Source of the DNA: Nocardiopsis sp. CNT312
GTDB lineage: Bacteria > Actinomycetota > Actinomycetes > Streptosporangiales > Streptosporangiaceae
Reading direction: 5' to 3'
Assembly: GCF_000515115.1 (NCBI RefSeq)
Contig: NZ_AZXF01000021.1
Location: forward strand, 51,693 to 115,692
Length of the DNA stretch: 64,000 nucleotides
The notes under the pieces are model-generated. The model searched no databases. It worked only from the letters and a program-made list of their open reading frames with translations, and was not told where the DNA came from. Shown here in pieces: positions 35,393 to 45,066 of this stretch (position 1 is its first letter; each line of letters opens with the position of its first letter). Position numbers and translations under genes: made by a program.

Positions 35393-36277
35393 TTACTCAC
35401 GCCCTACATCGCGGTGCACGACGTGCACGTCCACGCCCTGGGAACGGAGCCGCTCGGCGAACTGCTCGGACATGGCCACGCTGCGGTGCTTGCCGCCCGT
35501 GCAGCCCACGGCGAGCGTCATGTAGTGCTTGCCCTCGCGCTGGTAGCCCTCGATCGTGAGCCTGAGCACCTCGGAGTAGGCCTCGACCATCTCCTTGGCT
35601 CCGTCCCGGGACAGGACGTAGTCGCGCACGGGGGCGTCGCGGCCGTTCATCGACCGCAGGTCGGGCACCCAGTGGGGGTTGGGCAGGAAACGGCAGTCCA
35701 GCACCAGGTCGGCGTCGACGGGCAGGCCGTGCTTGAACCCGAACGAGACCACGTTGGCGCGCGGGCGCTCCTCGTCCCGCTCCCCGAAGAAACCGACGAC
35801 GCGGGCCTTGAGCTGGTGGACGTTGAGCTGGGAGGTGTCGATGACCAGGTCCGCGTCGCCCCGGACGGGCCGCAGTGTCTCCCGCTCCCGTGTGATCCCG
35901 TCCGTCAGCAGGTCGTCGCCCTGGAGCGGGTGGCGGCGGCGCACACCCTCGAAGCGGCGGACCAGGGCGTGGTCCCCCGCCTCCAGGAAGAGCACGCGTG
36001 CGTTGATGGCGCGGTGGCGCAGGTCCTCCACCGTGGACAGCAGGTCCTCGGTGAAGGCCAGTGAGCGCACGTCCACCACAACCGCGACCCGGGGCACCGC
36101 GCCGTGGGTGCGCCCGGCCAGCTCGATCATCGTCGGCAGCAGCTCGGGCGGCAGGTTGTCCACCACGAACCAGCCCAGGTCCTCCAGAGCCCTGGCCGCC
36201 GTACTGCGTCCCGCACCGGACATCCCGGTGACGATGACCACCTCGGGCGGCAGCTCGCCCCCCAGTTCGACCGTCAT
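35393..36277 (-). CDS. rapZ: RNase adapter protein RapZ (YvcJ-type nucleotide-binding protein)
   Basis: A 294-aa P-loop protein. Its Walker A is [11 protein letters not shown], with Arg in the usual Lys position as is common in actinobacterial members. It also has [35 protein letters not shown] and, in the C-terminal half, [15 protein letters not shown]. In E. coli RapZ controls glucosamine-6-phosphate synthase RNA; in Gram-positives the role is less clear. ATG 36277 overlaps the uvrC stop (ATGA). Confidence 0.95.
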   Translation of the reverse strand: MTVELGGELPPEVVIVTGMSGAGRSTAARALEDLGWFVVDNLPPELLPTMIELAGRTHGAVPRVAVVVDVRSLAFTEDLLSTVEDLRHRAINARVLFLEAGDHALVRRFEGVRRRHPLQGDDLLTDGITRERETLRPVRGDADLVIDTSQLNVHQLKARVVGFFGERDEERPRANVVSFGFKHGLPVDADLVLDCRFLPNPHWVPDLRSMNGRDAPVRDYVLSRDGAKEMVEAYSEVLRLTIEGYQREGKHYMTLAVGCTGGKHRSVAMSEQFAERLRSQGVDVHVVHRDVGRE

Positions 36278-38265
36278 CTCTCTCCTCCCCCGTCGTTGGC
36301 TTGCTCCGTCGGCGCCCCGCCCCTGTCCGCCTCTCCCGACAGGTGCGCGTGCACGGCCCCGGCCAGCACGGGACCGATGCCGGGGACCCCGGCGATCTCC
36401 TCCTCCGTGGCCGCGGCCAGGCGCCTGACCGATCCGAACTCCTTGATGAGCGCCGCTCTGCGCGCCGGGCCCAGGCCCGGCATGTCGTCCAGTCCGCTCC
36501 CGGTCAGCGCCTTGGCCCGCCGCTGGCGGTGGTACTGGATCGCGAAGCGGTGCGCCTCGTCCCTCACGCGCTGGAGCAGGTACAGCCCCTCCCCCGCCCG
36601 GGGCAGGATCACCGGGTCCTCGTCGTCGGGCAGCCACACCTCCTCCAGGCGCTTGGCCAGGCCGCACACGGCGACGTCCTCGATCCCGAGTTCGTCCAGC
36701 GCCCGCCTGGCCGCCCTGGCCTGGGGGCGGGCACCGTCCACGACCACCAGGTTAGGGGGGTAGGCGAACTTGCCGGGACGCGGGCCGTCCTCCCGCGAGG
36801 GGTCGCCGCCGCCACCGCCCATGCGGGCGACCTCCCCCGCCTCGGCGCTCTCCCTGAGGTAGCGCGTGAAGCGGCGCCTGATCACCTCGTACATGGCGGC
36901 GACGTCGCCCTGGTCCCCGCCGGCGGCACCGCGGATGCCGAACCGCCGGTACTCGGACTTGCGGGCCAGGCCGTCCTCGAAGACGACCATGGACGCCACG
37001 ACGTGCTCCGCCTGGAGGTTGGAGACGTCGTAGCACTCGATGCGCAGCGGTGCCTCGGGCAGGCCGAGGGCCTCCTGGACCTCGTTGAGGGCCCGTCCGC
37101 GGGTGCTCAGGTCCCCGGCCCGGTGGGTCTTGTGGCGGGCCAGTGCCTCACGGGCGTTCTTGGCCACGGTCTCCATCAGGTCCTTCTTGTCCCCCCGGCG
37201 GGGCACCCGCAGGTCCACGGCCGCCCCCCGCCGCTGCGACAGCCAGGAGGCGACGGCCTCCGCGTCGGCGGGCGCGTCGGAGACCAGGACCTCGCGTGGG
37301 ACCGCGCCACCGCCGTCCGCGCCCTCGTCCCCGGAACCGTAGAGGCGCCCCAGGAAGGTCTCCACCAGCTCGCCGGGGCCGGAATCGGAGACCTTGTCCA
37401 GCACGTACCCCCGCTGCCCCCGGATCCGGCCGCCGCGCACGTGGAAGACCTGCACGGCGGCCTGGAGCTGGTCGTCGGCGATCGCGACGACGTCGCAGTC
37501 GGTGGAGTCGGGCAGGACGACCGCCTGCTTCTCCAGCGCGGCGCGCAGGGCCTGGATGTCGTCGCGCAGGCGTGCGGCACGCTCGTACTCCATGTCCCGG
37601 GCGGCCTCGGCCATCCGCGACTCCAGTCCACGGATGAAGCGCCCGGTGTCGCCGGCGAGGAAGGAGCAGAAGTCCTCGGCCAGACGCCGGTGCTCCTCCG
37701 GGGTGGCCCGGCCCACGCAGGGGGCCGCGCACTTGCCGATGTAGCCGAGCAGGCAGGGGCGTCCGCTGTTGCGGGCGTCGCGGAACACCCCCTTGGAACA
37801 GGTGCGCACGGGGAAGACCCGCAGCAGCAGGTCGACGGTCTCCCGGATGGCCCAGGCGTGGGAGTAGGGGCCGAAGTAGCGCACGCCCCTGCGCTTGGCG
37901 CCGCGCATGACCTGGACCCTGGGGAACTCCTCGTCCAGGGTCACGGCGAGGTAGGGGTAGCTCTTGTCGTCGCGGTACCTGACGTTGAACCTGGGGTCGT
38001 ACTCCTTGATCCAGGAGTACTCCAACTGGAGCGCCTCCACCTCGGTGGACACGACCGTCCAGTCGACGTCGGCGGCGGTGGAGACCATCTGCTGGGTGCG
38101 CGGGTGCAGACCGGCGAAGTCCCGGAAGTAGGAGGAGAGCCGGGCCCGCAGGTCCTTGGCCTTGCCGACGTAGATGACCTGCCCCGAGGCGTCACGGAAG
38201 CGGTAGACCCCCGGGTCGCGCGGGATGGATCCGGGTGCGGGGCGCAGGTGAGGTGTCGCAGCCAT
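36274..38265 (-). CDS. uvrC: Excinuclease ABC subunit C
   Basis: A 663-aa nucleotide-excision-repair nuclease that makes both incisions at UvrB-marked lesions. The GIY-YIG domain is at the start ([22 protein letters not shown]). A UVR/UvrB-binding segment lies near residues 200-235, and the RNase H-like 3' domain includes [11 protein letters not shown] and [13 protein letters not shown]. The C-terminal helix-hairpin-helix pair is [19 protein letters not shown] and [16 protein letters not shown]. Length is normal. A Gly-rich insert ([12 protein letters not shown]) is present before the VVVDG block. No LexA box is seen upstream. Confidence 0.96.
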   Translation of the reverse strand: MAATPHLRPAPGSIPRDPGVYRFRDASGQVIYVGKAKDLRARLSSYFRDFAGLHPRTQQMVSTAADVDWTVVSTEVEALQLEYSWIKEYDPRFNVRYRDDKSYPYLAVTLDEEFPRVQVMRGAKRRGVRYFGPYSHAWAIRETVDLLLRVFPVRTCSKGVFRDARNSGRPCLLGYIGKCAAPCVGRATPEEHRRLAEDFCSFLAGDTGRFIRGLESRMAEAARDMEYERAARLRDDIQALRAALEKQAVVLPDSTDCDVVAIADDQLQAAVQVFHVRGGRIRGQRGYVLDKVSDSGPGELVETFLGRLYGSGDEGADGGGAVPREVLVSDAPADAEAVASWLSQRRGAAVDLRVPRRGDKKDLMETVAKNAREALARHKTHRAGDLSTRGRALNEVQEALGLPEAPLRIECYDVSNLQAEHVVASMVVFEDGLARKSEYRRFGIRGAAGGDQGDVAAMYEVIRRRFTRYLRESAEAGEVARMGGGGGDPSREDGPRPGKFAYPPNLVVVDGARPQARAARRALDELGIEDVAVCGLAKRLEEVWLPDDEDPVILPRAGEGLYLLQRVRDEAHRFAIQYHRQRRAKALTGSGLDDMPGLGPARRAALIKEFGSVRRLAAATEEEIAGVPGIGPVLAGAVHAHLSGEADRGGAPTEQANDGGGER

Positions 38266-38370
38266 GGCCCCATTCTCGTCGCTCCCACGGACATCCGGCC
38301 ACCGATTCCCGGGTGCCGGCAGATCGCGGGTGGCCTCCCCCTCCTCCGGAGGGGACCAAGGCCATTCGAC

Positions 38371-38402
38371 TTCCTCCCCACGGCTAGAGCCGGGGGATTC
38401 CA
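38371..38402 (-). mobile_element. IS605-type right end hairpin
   Basis: Read on the minus strand, GGAATCCCCCGGCTCTAGCC and the following GTGGGGAGGAAG form a short stem-loop. This sequence matches the conserved right end that follows tnpB genes in many actinobacterial IS200/IS605-family elements. In active elements this end also encodes the 3' part of the omega RNA. It overlaps the last codons of the tnpB remnant. Confidence 0.65.
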
Positions 38403-39360
38403 ACCAGCTCGAAAGCGAGCCGGACCGGTACTGCCTCGCGGGGCCCCGGAAGTTCCTGCTTCACCGACCGCCCAACGGCGAGGTCTCCACGGGCTGGCAC
38501 CGCATGCCCTGCGGAGCTGAGGACGTTCTTCGCCGCGTTCGCATCGGCGTGGTCCCGGTGGCCGCAGGCCGTGCACACGAAGACCGCTCGGCTCTCGCGG
38601 TTCTTCGCGTCCACGCGGTCGAGTCGGCACGCCGGTCGGTGACCCCGCCCAGGATCCGGCTCATCGCGGCCAGGATCCCGCGGCGGTTCGCCGAGCCCTT
38701 CTCCGAACGGGCGGGACTCCGCTGAAGACACCGGTACCGGGCCTTCTCCCCGCTGGTGACGCACTCGCGGTCGCGGAAGTCCCCGGTGCTCGTGGTCGCC
38801 GCGACGCCAGCGCCCCCGTCGACACCGACGGGCGTGCCCGCGTGGTGCTCGGAGACGGGGGCACGGTCCTCCACGAGCAAGGAGACGTACCGGTGCCCGG
38901 CCTTGCGGGACACCGTCGCGGAGCGGATCTCCCCGCAGGGACGGCGGGACCGGCGGAAGGCGACCCAGCCCAGCTTGGGCAGCTTCGCGCGGCCCCACCT
39001 GCGGTTGGGCCGCTCGGTGGTGATGAGGTTCGCGGCGGGGAACCTGAACGAGGGGTTCCAGCGGGCCCCGGAGCGCCAGCGGACCTCGAACGTGCCGTGC
39101 GTGCGGCATGCCTTGTCGAGATCCTTGAGGTCCTGCTGGAGGACGTGCGAGGGAGCGGTGCGCAGCCACGCGTGCTCGCGCTTGGCATCGGCGAGTTCGG
39201 CGGCACGCCGGACGTAGTTCATCCCTGCCCCGCGCCGCCGGTACTCCCGGCGCTGTTCCAGGGCGGTGCCGCACGCCAAGCGGCAGAGGTCGCCGAGCCC
39301 CTGCGCCCTCTCGGCTTGTTCGGCCGTGGGACTGAGGCGGTACTTGCGGCCGGCCAGCAT
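38384..39360 (-). pseudogene. Degraded TnpB (IS200/IS605 OrfB) with internal deletion and frameshift
   Basis: Two minus-strand frames together give a broken TnpB. The first frame, from ATG 39360, carries the normal N-terminal part (LAGRKYRLSPTAEQAE, WARAKLP-like WGRAKLPKLGWVAF, VGVDGGAGVAATTSTG with the first RuvC Asp, ending DRRADSTAWT). Near 38610-38620 the family match jumps to another frame ([44 protein letters not shown], ending at 38384). About 80-90 residues that should lie between, including the second RuvC Glu and the first zinc CxxC, are missing. It cannot be an active nuclease. The right end remains recognisable. No tnpA is present. Confidence 0.85.
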
Positions 39361-39536
39361 GGGAGGCCCCCTCCCCCAGACGTTCCTCTGGTTCTCGGCG
39401 TACTCCCCCACGGCTTCCCGCGGCGCGCCATCGAAGACATGTCATGCGCTCGCCCCCAACGTCACGAACGCGTCTCGGCATGGTCTACGTTGGGCGGGAA
39501 GAACTCTCCGACCCGAACGACTAGGGGTTCTCCGTC

Positions 39537-40682
39537 GTGTCTGCTGAGCAATGGATCGCGATCGGCGTCGCCGTCGCCGTCGCCCTCCTCATCGTGGCGC
39601 TGGCGCACTGGCTGCTGTACCGCCAGGTCAGCAGGGTCTGGCCCCACGCCCGATTCATCGTCGAGAGGTCCTCCGTCACGGCCTACTTCGCCGCGGCGGT
39701 CATCGGCGCGAACATGGCCATGCCCGAGATCACCGAGGTGGGCTGGAGCACCTACCAGACCATCCAGCACGCCATGCGCATCCTGATGATCGCCTCCCTG
39801 ACGGGTCTGGGCGTCAGCCTGTCGCACGCGGCCACGGACATGATCCTGGACCGGCTCTCGGCCTCGAACGGCGACGCCGACCGCCGCGCCAGGCGCCTCC
39901 AGACCCAGCTTCGGCTGCTGCGCAGGGTGATCACCTCCATCATCGTCATCCTGGCGATCGCCGCCATCCTGTTCACCTTCGACGAGGTGCGCGCACTCGG
40001 TGCCGGGCTGCTGGCCTCGGCCGGCATCATCGGCATCGTCGCCGGCGTGGCCGCCCAGGCCACTCTGGCCAACCTGTTCGCCGGACTCCAGCTCGCCTTC
40101 AGCGACGCCCTGCGCATCGGCGACGTGGTCGTCGTCAAGGGCGAGTGGGGCCGGATCGAGGAGCTGAGCCTGGTCAACGTGACCGTGAAGATCTGGGACG
40201 AGCGCCGCCTGGTGGTCCCCGTGGCCAACTTCACCACCATGGCCTTCGAGAACTGGACCAAGAGCGGCACGGACCTCACCACGCAGGTCCGGCTCCCGCT
40301 CGACTGGGAGGTGCCCGTCGAGCAGGTCCGCGAGGAGGCCGGGCGCTTCATCACCGCCAACGAGCACTGGGACGGGCGCAACTGGTCCTGCCAGGTGGTC
40401 GACATCACGCCCACCGGTGAGGTCGTCGTGCGCGTGGTGGCCACCGTCGCCGACTCCGGAGCCCACTGGAACCTCGCCGTCCAGATCCGCGAGCACCTGG
40501 TGACGTGGCTGGCCGAGCACCACCCCCTGTCCCTGCCCCGCCACCGGACCGAGTTCATCTCCGAGAGCGGGGAGGCGCCCTACGCCAGTACCTTCCCCGA
40601 GTCGGCGTTCCGGCGCCCGGTCCGCGAACCGAGCGGTGCGGGCACCCAGCGCGGCGGTATCTCGGACGGCAGCGAGAACTGA
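39537..40682 (+). CDS. Mechanosensitive ion channel, MscS family
   Basis: A 381-aa membrane channel protein. TM helices lie at about 5-27, 48-66, 80-98 and 125-148. The pore helix GLLASAGIIGIVAGVAAQAT with LANLFAGLQLAF is the MscS TM3 signature with its Ala/Gly pattern. The beta domain follows at once (RIGDVVVVKGEWGRIEELS, LVVPVANFTTMAFENW) and then the alpha/beta vestibule. MscS channels open under membrane tension to release solutes. The tail of about 50 aa is hydrophilic and likely disordered. GTG 39537 is the start; a clear terminator follows. Confidence 0.93.
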   Translation: MSAEQWIAIGVAVAVALLIVALAHWLLYRQVSRVWPHARFIVERSSVTAYFAAAVIGANMAMPEITEVGWSTYQTIQHAMRILMIASLTGLGVSLSHAATDMILDRLSASNGDADRRARRLQTQLRLLRRVITSIIVILAIAAILFTFDEVRALGAGLLASAGIIGIVAGVAAQATLANLFAGLQLAFSDALRIGDVVVVKGEWGRIEELSLVNVTVKIWDERRLVVPVANFTTMAFENWTKSGTDLTTQVRLPLDWEVPVEQVREEAGRFITANEHWDGRNWSCQVVDITPTGEVVVRVVATVADSGAHWNLAVQIREHLVTWLAEHHPLSLPRHRTEFISESGEAPYASTFPESAFRRPVREPSGAGTQRGGISDGSEN

Positions 40683-40690
40683 TCCCCGGG

Positions 40691-40722
40691 AAGGCGGCCC
40701 CGGAGTGCTCCGGGGCCGCCTT
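40691..40722. terminator. Hairpin terminator between mscS-like and Rieske genes
   Basis: AAGGCGGCCCCGG (40691-40703) pairs perfectly with 40710-40722 around AGTGCT. It sits 8 bases after the plus-strand stop and 24 bases from the end of the convergent Rieske gene, so it serves both strands. Confidence 0.8.
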
Positions 40723-40746
40723 CCGCCGGTGCACGGCCGGGGCGGA

Positions 40747-41139
40747 TCAGTCGTCGAGGACGATGTCGGTGCCGTCGACGGTGACGGTGAACGGCTCCAG
40801 CGGCTCGGTGGCCGGGCCGACGAGGGGTTCTCCGGTGACGATGTCGAACCGGCTGCCGTGGCACAGGCAGCCGATGGCCTCCTCGTCCACCTCCTGCACG
40901 GTGCACCCGCCGTGCGTACAGGAGGCACCGAAGGCCTTGTACACGCCCTCCTCGGGCTGGGTGACGACGAGTTTGCTGTTGTTGAAGACGGTACCGGTGC
41001 CGACGGGGACGTCGGTGGTCTGTCCGATCACCTGGCCGCGCCGTACGTCCTGGGGCTTGGGCACCTCTCCCGCGCAGGCGGAAGCGGCCGTGACCGCAGC
41101 GGCGGCCCCGGCGGCACCGAGCAGTCGGCGCCTGCTCAT
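40747..41139 (-). CDS. Exported Rieske [2Fe-2S] protein (Tat-type)
   Basis: A 130-aa protein with a twin-arginine export signal (SRRRLLGAAGAAAAVTAAS) followed by a cysteine that may be lipid-modified. The mature part is a Rieske domain with both cluster boxes, CTHGGC and CLCHGSRFD, giving the 2 Cys + 2 His ligands. It is a small stand-alone electron-transfer protein of the kind common in actinomycetes; its partner is not encoded nearby. ATG 41139 starts directly at the Tat motif; ATG 41175 is possible. A dyad at 41195-41209 lies upstream. Confidence 0.88.
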   Translation of the reverse strand: MSRRRLLGAAGAAAAVTAASACAGEVPKPQDVRRGQVIGQTTDVPVGTGTVFNNSKLVVTQPEEGVYKAFGASCTHGGCTVQEVDEEAIGCLCHGSRFDIVTGEPLVGPATEPLEPFTVTVDGTDIVLDD

Positions 41140-41194
41140 CCCGCACTCACACGTTCTCCCCACGACCGCTCCCATCCGCGCAGACACGTACAAC

Positions 41195-41209
41195 ACTACG
41201 AACTGTAGT
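41195..41209. promoter_or_regulatory. Dyad ACTAC-N5-GTAGT upstream of Rieske gene
   Basis: ACTACGAACTGTAGT has 5-bp arms around a 5-base centre and is flanked by further TAGTAG and ACAAC repeats. It resembles the TACTACA/TGTAGTA operators of BlaI/MecI-family repressors, but the spacing is not exact. It lies about 56 bases before ATG 41139. Confidence 0.3.
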
Positions 41210-41247
41210 AGTAGACGGCGGGTGCCCGAACCGGCCCCCGCAACCGC

Positions 41248-41847
41248 TCAGCCCACGTGGAGCACCACGGTTCCGGCCACCTTGTCGTGGACGCCCTGGC
41301 GGTTCGGGCGGTCCCCGGCGGCCGCGCCCCCGGTGATCCCGACCACGGCGGCCAGCAGCAGCCACCACAGCGGCGGCGGAAGGAAGAGAAGCAGACCGGG
41401 CAGGGCGAACACCGCGGCGCGAACGGTGAGCGCCGCGACGGGCAGCGGGCCGAGGCGGCCCTCCCCGGAGGCGGGTGCCACCCGCAGACCGGTCCAGCGC
41501 TTGCCCAGCGTCCGCTGGAAGCGGACCAGGGCGACCGTCTCGTACCCGGTGTACAGGACGAAGAAGACGACGCCGAGCATGATCCGGTAGCGGCCCTCCG
41601 CGTCCCACGGGCTCCCGCCGGCCAGGACCCGGAGCCCGGTCCAGGCCAGGGCGAGCAGGGCGGCGACCAGCAGCGCCGGCAGCGCCGCGACGACGAGGTC
41701 GATCCCGCGTGCCAGCGCGCGGGCCTGCAGGGACGCCAGTGGATAGCGGAGGCCCCCCTCCTGCCCGGGGGGCGGTCCGGGCCGTGTGCCACCGTTCCCG
41801 TTCCGCCGCCCCGTTCCCCGGGGGTCCTCCGAGAGGGAAGCGTTCAT
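41248..41847 (-). CDS. RDD-family membrane protein
   Basis: A 199-aa membrane protein of the RDD family. After a Pro/Gly-rich cytoplasmic start it has LASLQARALARGIDLVVAAL (the Arg-Asp signature), then three to four TM helices, and the conserved RTLGKRWTGLRV segment between them. Near the end are GDRPNRQGVHDKVAGTVVL, also typical. RDD proteins may act in transport; in some bacteria they affect Na+ tolerance. Specific function unknown. ATG 41847 is preferred over the preceding GTG. Confidence 0.88.
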   Translation of the reverse strand: MNASLSEDPRGTGRRNGNGGTRPGPPPGQEGGLRYPLASLQARALARGIDLVVAALPALLVAALLALAWTGLRVLAGGSPWDAEGRYRIMLGVVFFVLYTGYETVALVRFQRTLGKRWTGLRVAPASGEGRLGPLPVAALTVRAAVFALPGLLLFLPPPLWWLLLAAVVGITGGAAAGDRPNRQGVHDKVAGTVVLHVG

Positions 41848-41934
41848 CACCGTGTCCGATCTCCGATGCGGTGGGAGTGCCTTCCCACGTGACTGTATCC
41901 GCCGCGCCCGCCGGCCCCCGGCCCGCCCACCGGC

Positions 41935-44769
41935 TCAGAGCACCTTGGCCAGGAACCGGCCGGTGTGGGATCCGGCGACCGCCGCGACCTCCTCCGGCGT
42001 CCCCTGTGCCACCACCCGGCCGCCGCCGGCCCCGCCCTCGGGGCCCATGTCGATGACGTGGTCGGCGGTCTTGACGACGTCGAGGTTGTGCTCGATGACG
42101 ATCACCGTGTTCCCGGAGTCGGCCAGCCGGTCGAGGACCTCCAGGAGCCTGCGGATGTCTTCGAAGTGCAGGCCCGTGGTGGGCTCGTCCAGGACGTAGA
42201 CCGTGCGTCCGGTGGAGCGCCGCTGGAGTTCGGCGGCGAGCTTGACCCGCTGCGCCTCGCCGCCGGAGAGGGTGGTGGCGGGCTGGCCCAGGCGCACGTA
42301 CCCCAGGCCCACGTCGGAGAGGGTCTGCAGGTGGCGGCGGATGGCGTTGATCGGCTCGAAGAAGTCCAGCGCCTCGGAGATGGGCATGTCCAGCACCTCG
42401 GCGATGCTCTTGCCCTTGTAGCGCACCTGGAGCGTCTCACGGTTGTACCGGGCCCCGTGGCACACCTCGCAGGGGACGTAGACGTCGGGCAGGAACTGCA
42501 TCTCGATCCGGAGCGTGCCGTCGCCCGCGCACGCCTCACAGCGGCCGCCCTTGACGTTGAAGGAGAACCGGCCCTGCTGGTAGCCGCGCGCCTTGGCGTC
42601 GGTGGTCTGCGCGAACAGCTTGCGGATGCGGTCGAAGACCCCCGAGTAGGTGGCCGGGTTGGACCGGGGGGTCCGGCCGATCGGGCTCTGGTCCACGTGC
42701 ACGACCTTGTCGACCTTGCCCGTGCCGTTCACCCGCAGGTGGCGGCCGGGAACGCTGCGCGCGCCGTTGAGCTCCTTGGCCAGGGCCTTGTAGAGGATCT
42801 CGTTGACGAGGGTGGACTTGCCCGAGCCGGACACTCCGGTGACGGCGGTGAACACGCCCAGCGGGAAGGTGACGTCGATCCCGTCGAGGTTGTTCTCCCG
42901 GGCCCCGCGGACCACGAGTTCGTGCCCGCGGGTGGTCGGGCGCCGCGTCGCCGGCAGCGCGATCGAGCGGCGCCCGGACAGGTAGTCGCCGGTCATCGAG
43001 TCCGGGCTGGTCAGCAACTGGTCCACGATGCCCGACACCACGACGTGGCCGCCGTGCTCGCCCGCGCCCGGGCCGATGTCCACGACCCAGTCGGCGGCGC
43101 GGATGGTGTCCTCGTCGTGCTCGACGACGATGAGCGTGTTGCCGATGTCGCGCAGGCGCTGGAGGGTCTCCAGCAGCCGCGCGTTGTCGCGCTGGTGCAG
43201 GCCGATGGAGGGCTCGTCCAGGACGTAGAGCACGCCCACCAGACCGGATCCGATCTGGGTGGCGAGCCGGATGCGCTGGGCCTCGCCGCCGGAGAGCGAA
43301 CCGGCCGAGCGCGACAGGCTCAGGTAGTCCAGTCCGACGTCGAGCAGGAAGCCAAGGCGGGCGTTGATCTCCTTGAGCACCTGGGCGGCGATGATGAGTT
43401 CGCGCTCCGACAGCTCCAGTGCGGCGAGGAAGGCGGCGCTCTCGCTCAGCGGCATGTCAGCCACCTCGGCGATGGACCTGCCGCCCACGGTCACGGCGAG
43501 CACGGTGGGCTTCAGTCGCGTCCCCTCGCAGGTGGGGCAGGGCACGGTGCGCATGTAGCCTTCGAGGCGCTCACGGGTGGCGTCGCTCTCCGACTGGGCG
43601 TGGCGGTTGCGCACCCAGGGGACGACCCCGGGGAACTCGGTGTAGTAGGAGCGGCTGCGCCCGTAGCGGTTGCGGTAGGTGACGTGGACCTGGGTGTCGT
43701 GGCCCTCCAGGATGGCCTTGCGCGTCCGGCGGGGCAGGTCCTGCCAGGGGGTGTCCAGGTCGAAGCCCACTGCCTCGCCCAGGGCGGTGAGGATGCGCTC
43801 CCAGTACTCCGAGGTGGAGCCGCCGGACCAGGGAGCGATGGCGCCCTCGGCCAGGGTCCGCTCCGGGTCGGGGACCAGCAGGTCGGCGTCGACCTCCATG
43901 CGGGTGCCCAGCCCGGAGCAGTCGGGGCAGGCGCCGTAGGGGGCGTTGAAGGAGAAGGAGCGGGGTTCGAGCTGTTCGAAGGAGAGGTCGTCGTAGGGGC
44001 AGTACAGGTGCTCGGAGAACACCTTCTCCCGCTCGGGGTCGTCGCGGTCCAGGTCGACGAAGTCCAGGGCGATGGTGCCGCCGGCGAGCTTGAGCGCGGT
44101 CTCGATCGAGTCGGTGAGGCGCCCGTGCGCAGCGGGCTTGACGGCGAGCCGGTCGACGATGACGGCGATGTCGTGCTTGTCGTAGCGGCCCAGCTTGGGG
44201 GCCTCGTCGAGACGGACGGCGGCACCGTCCACGACGGCGCGCGTGTACCCCCGGGACTGGAGGTCCTTGAGGAGTTCGACGTACTCGCCCTTGCGGCCGC
44301 GCACCACCGGGGCCAGTACCTGGAAGCGCGTGCCCTCGGCCATCTCCATGACCCGGTCCACGATCTGCTGCGGTGTCTGCTCGGCGATCTCGCGGCCGCA
44401 CTCGGGGCAGTGCGGCACCCCCACCCGCGCCCACAGCAGGCGCAGGTAGTCGTAGACCTCGGTGATGGTGCCGACGGTCGAGCGCGGGTTGCGGCTGGTG
44501 GACTTCTGGTCGATGGAGACCGCGGGCGAGAGGCCCTCGATGAAGTCGACGTCCGGCTTGTCCATCTGCCCCAGGAACTGGCGGGCGTAGGCCGACAGGG
44601 ACTCGACGTAGCGGCGCTGTCCCTCGGCGAAGATCGTGTCGAAGGCGAGCGAGGACTTGCCGGAGCCGGACAGCCCCGTGAACACGATCATGGCGTCGCG
44701 CGGCAGGTCCAGCGAGACGTCCTTGAGGTTGTGCTCGCGGGCTCCGCGGACCACCAGTTGTTCGACCAT
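41935..44769 (-). CDS. uvrA: Excinuclease ABC subunit A
   Basis: A 944-aa DNA-damage-recognition ATPase. Both ABC modules are complete: Walker [21 protein letters not shown] near residue 35 and [17 protein letters not shown] near 645; signatures LSGGEAQRI and LSGGEAQRV; Walker B blocks [10 protein letters not shown] and [11 protein letters not shown]. Zinc-finger cysteines are seen at CPTCEGTRL and at [10 protein letters not shown] / CEVCHGARY. Start: ATG 44769 matches the usual family beginning ([15 protein letters not shown]); ATG 44781 is also possible. A LexA-type box lies 237 bases upstream, so SOS induction is likely. Confidence 0.97.
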   Translation of the reverse strand: MVEQLVVRGAREHNLKDVSLDLPRDAMIVFTGLSGSGKSSLAFDTIFAEGQRRYVESLSAYARQFLGQMDKPDVDFIEGLSPAVSIDQKSTSRNPRSTVGTITEVYDYLRLLWARVGVPHCPECGREIAEQTPQQIVDRVMEMAEGTRFQVLAPVVRGRKGEYVELLKDLQSRGYTRAVVDGAAVRLDEAPKLGRYDKHDIAVIVDRLAVKPAAHGRLTDSIETALKLAGGTIALDFVDLDRDDPEREKVFSEHLYCPYDDLSFEQLEPRSFSFNAPYGACPDCSGLGTRMEVDADLLVPDPERTLAEGAIAPWSGGSTSEYWERILTALGEAVGFDLDTPWQDLPRRTRKAILEGHDTQVHVTYRNRYGRSRSYYTEFPGVVPWVRNRHAQSESDATRERLEGYMRTVPCPTCEGTRLKPTVLAVTVGGRSIAEVADMPLSESAAFLAALELSERELIIAAQVLKEINARLGFLLDVGLDYLSLSRSAGSLSGGEAQRIRLATQIGSGLVGVLYVLDEPSIGLHQRDNARLLETLQRLRDIGNTLIVVEHDEDTIRAADWVVDIGPGAGEHGGHVVVSGIVDQLLTSPDSMTGDYLSGRRSIALPATRRPTTRGHELVVRGARENNLDGIDVTFPLGVFTAVTGVSGSGKSTLVNEILYKALAKELNGARSVPGRHLRVNGTGKVDKVVHVDQSPIGRTPRSNPATYSGVFDRIRKLFAQTTDAKARGYQQGRFSFNVKGGRCEACAGDGTLRIEMQFLPDVYVPCEVCHGARYNRETLQVRYKGKSIAEVLDMPISEALDFFEPINAIRRHLQTLSDVGLGYVRLGQPATTLSGGEAQRVKLAAELQRRSTGRTVYVLDEPTTGLHFEDIRRLLEVLDRLADSGNTVIVIEHNLDVVKTADHVIDMGPEGGAGGGRVVAQGTPEEVAAVAGSHTGRFLAKVL

Positions 44770-44943
44770 CGAGTGAGACATCCTTCGGCTCGGGCACACA
44801 GGACGCGGGCCTCGTCGCGCGGCGTCGACCGACCCGCGTACGGACTGCGCGGTACGGCGCGGGGTGCAGGCCGGCGGCCGGGGCCGCGCGGGGCGAAGGA
44901 AGTGCACCCCGACCCGTCCGCTCCAGACTAACGACCGCCGACG

Positions 44944-44998
44944 CCGCTTTCCCCCGTATCGGGAAAGCGGTGGTGTCCCGGAGCGCCGGGACACCACC
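44944..44998 (-). terminator. Two adjacent stem-loops downstream of terC
   Basis: CCGCTTTCCC (44944-44953) pairs with 44961-44970, and GGTGGTGTCCCGG (44969-44981) pairs with 44986-44998 around AGCG. Both arms are perfect. They lie about 70-120 bases after the terC stop and upstream of uvrA, so they most likely end the terC transcript. Confidence 0.65.
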
Positions 44999-45005
44999 AC
45001 TATAG

Positions 45006-45021
45006 ACGAACACGAGTTCGA
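45006..45021. promoter_or_regulatory. LexA (SOS) box upstream of uvrA
   Basis: ACGAACACGAGTTCGA matches the actinobacterial/Gram-positive LexA box TCGAAC-N4-GTTCGA at 11 of 12 positions. It lies between terC and uvrA, 237 bases before the uvrA start. Confidence 0.65.
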
Positions 45022-45066
45022 AGACGGCCGTCGCGCGAAGCCCGGCCCCTGCCGGGCCGGGTCGGC

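Noticed and set aside
38461..39411. The tnpB frame as an intact transposase gene
   Set aside because: The second RuvC acid and first zinc pair are missing and the C-terminal family match is in another frame.
41965..44931. A 988-codon plus-strand frame opposite uvrA
   Set aside because: It is the antisense shadow of uvrA, with Val/Gly/Leu/Ala-biased composition and no domain.
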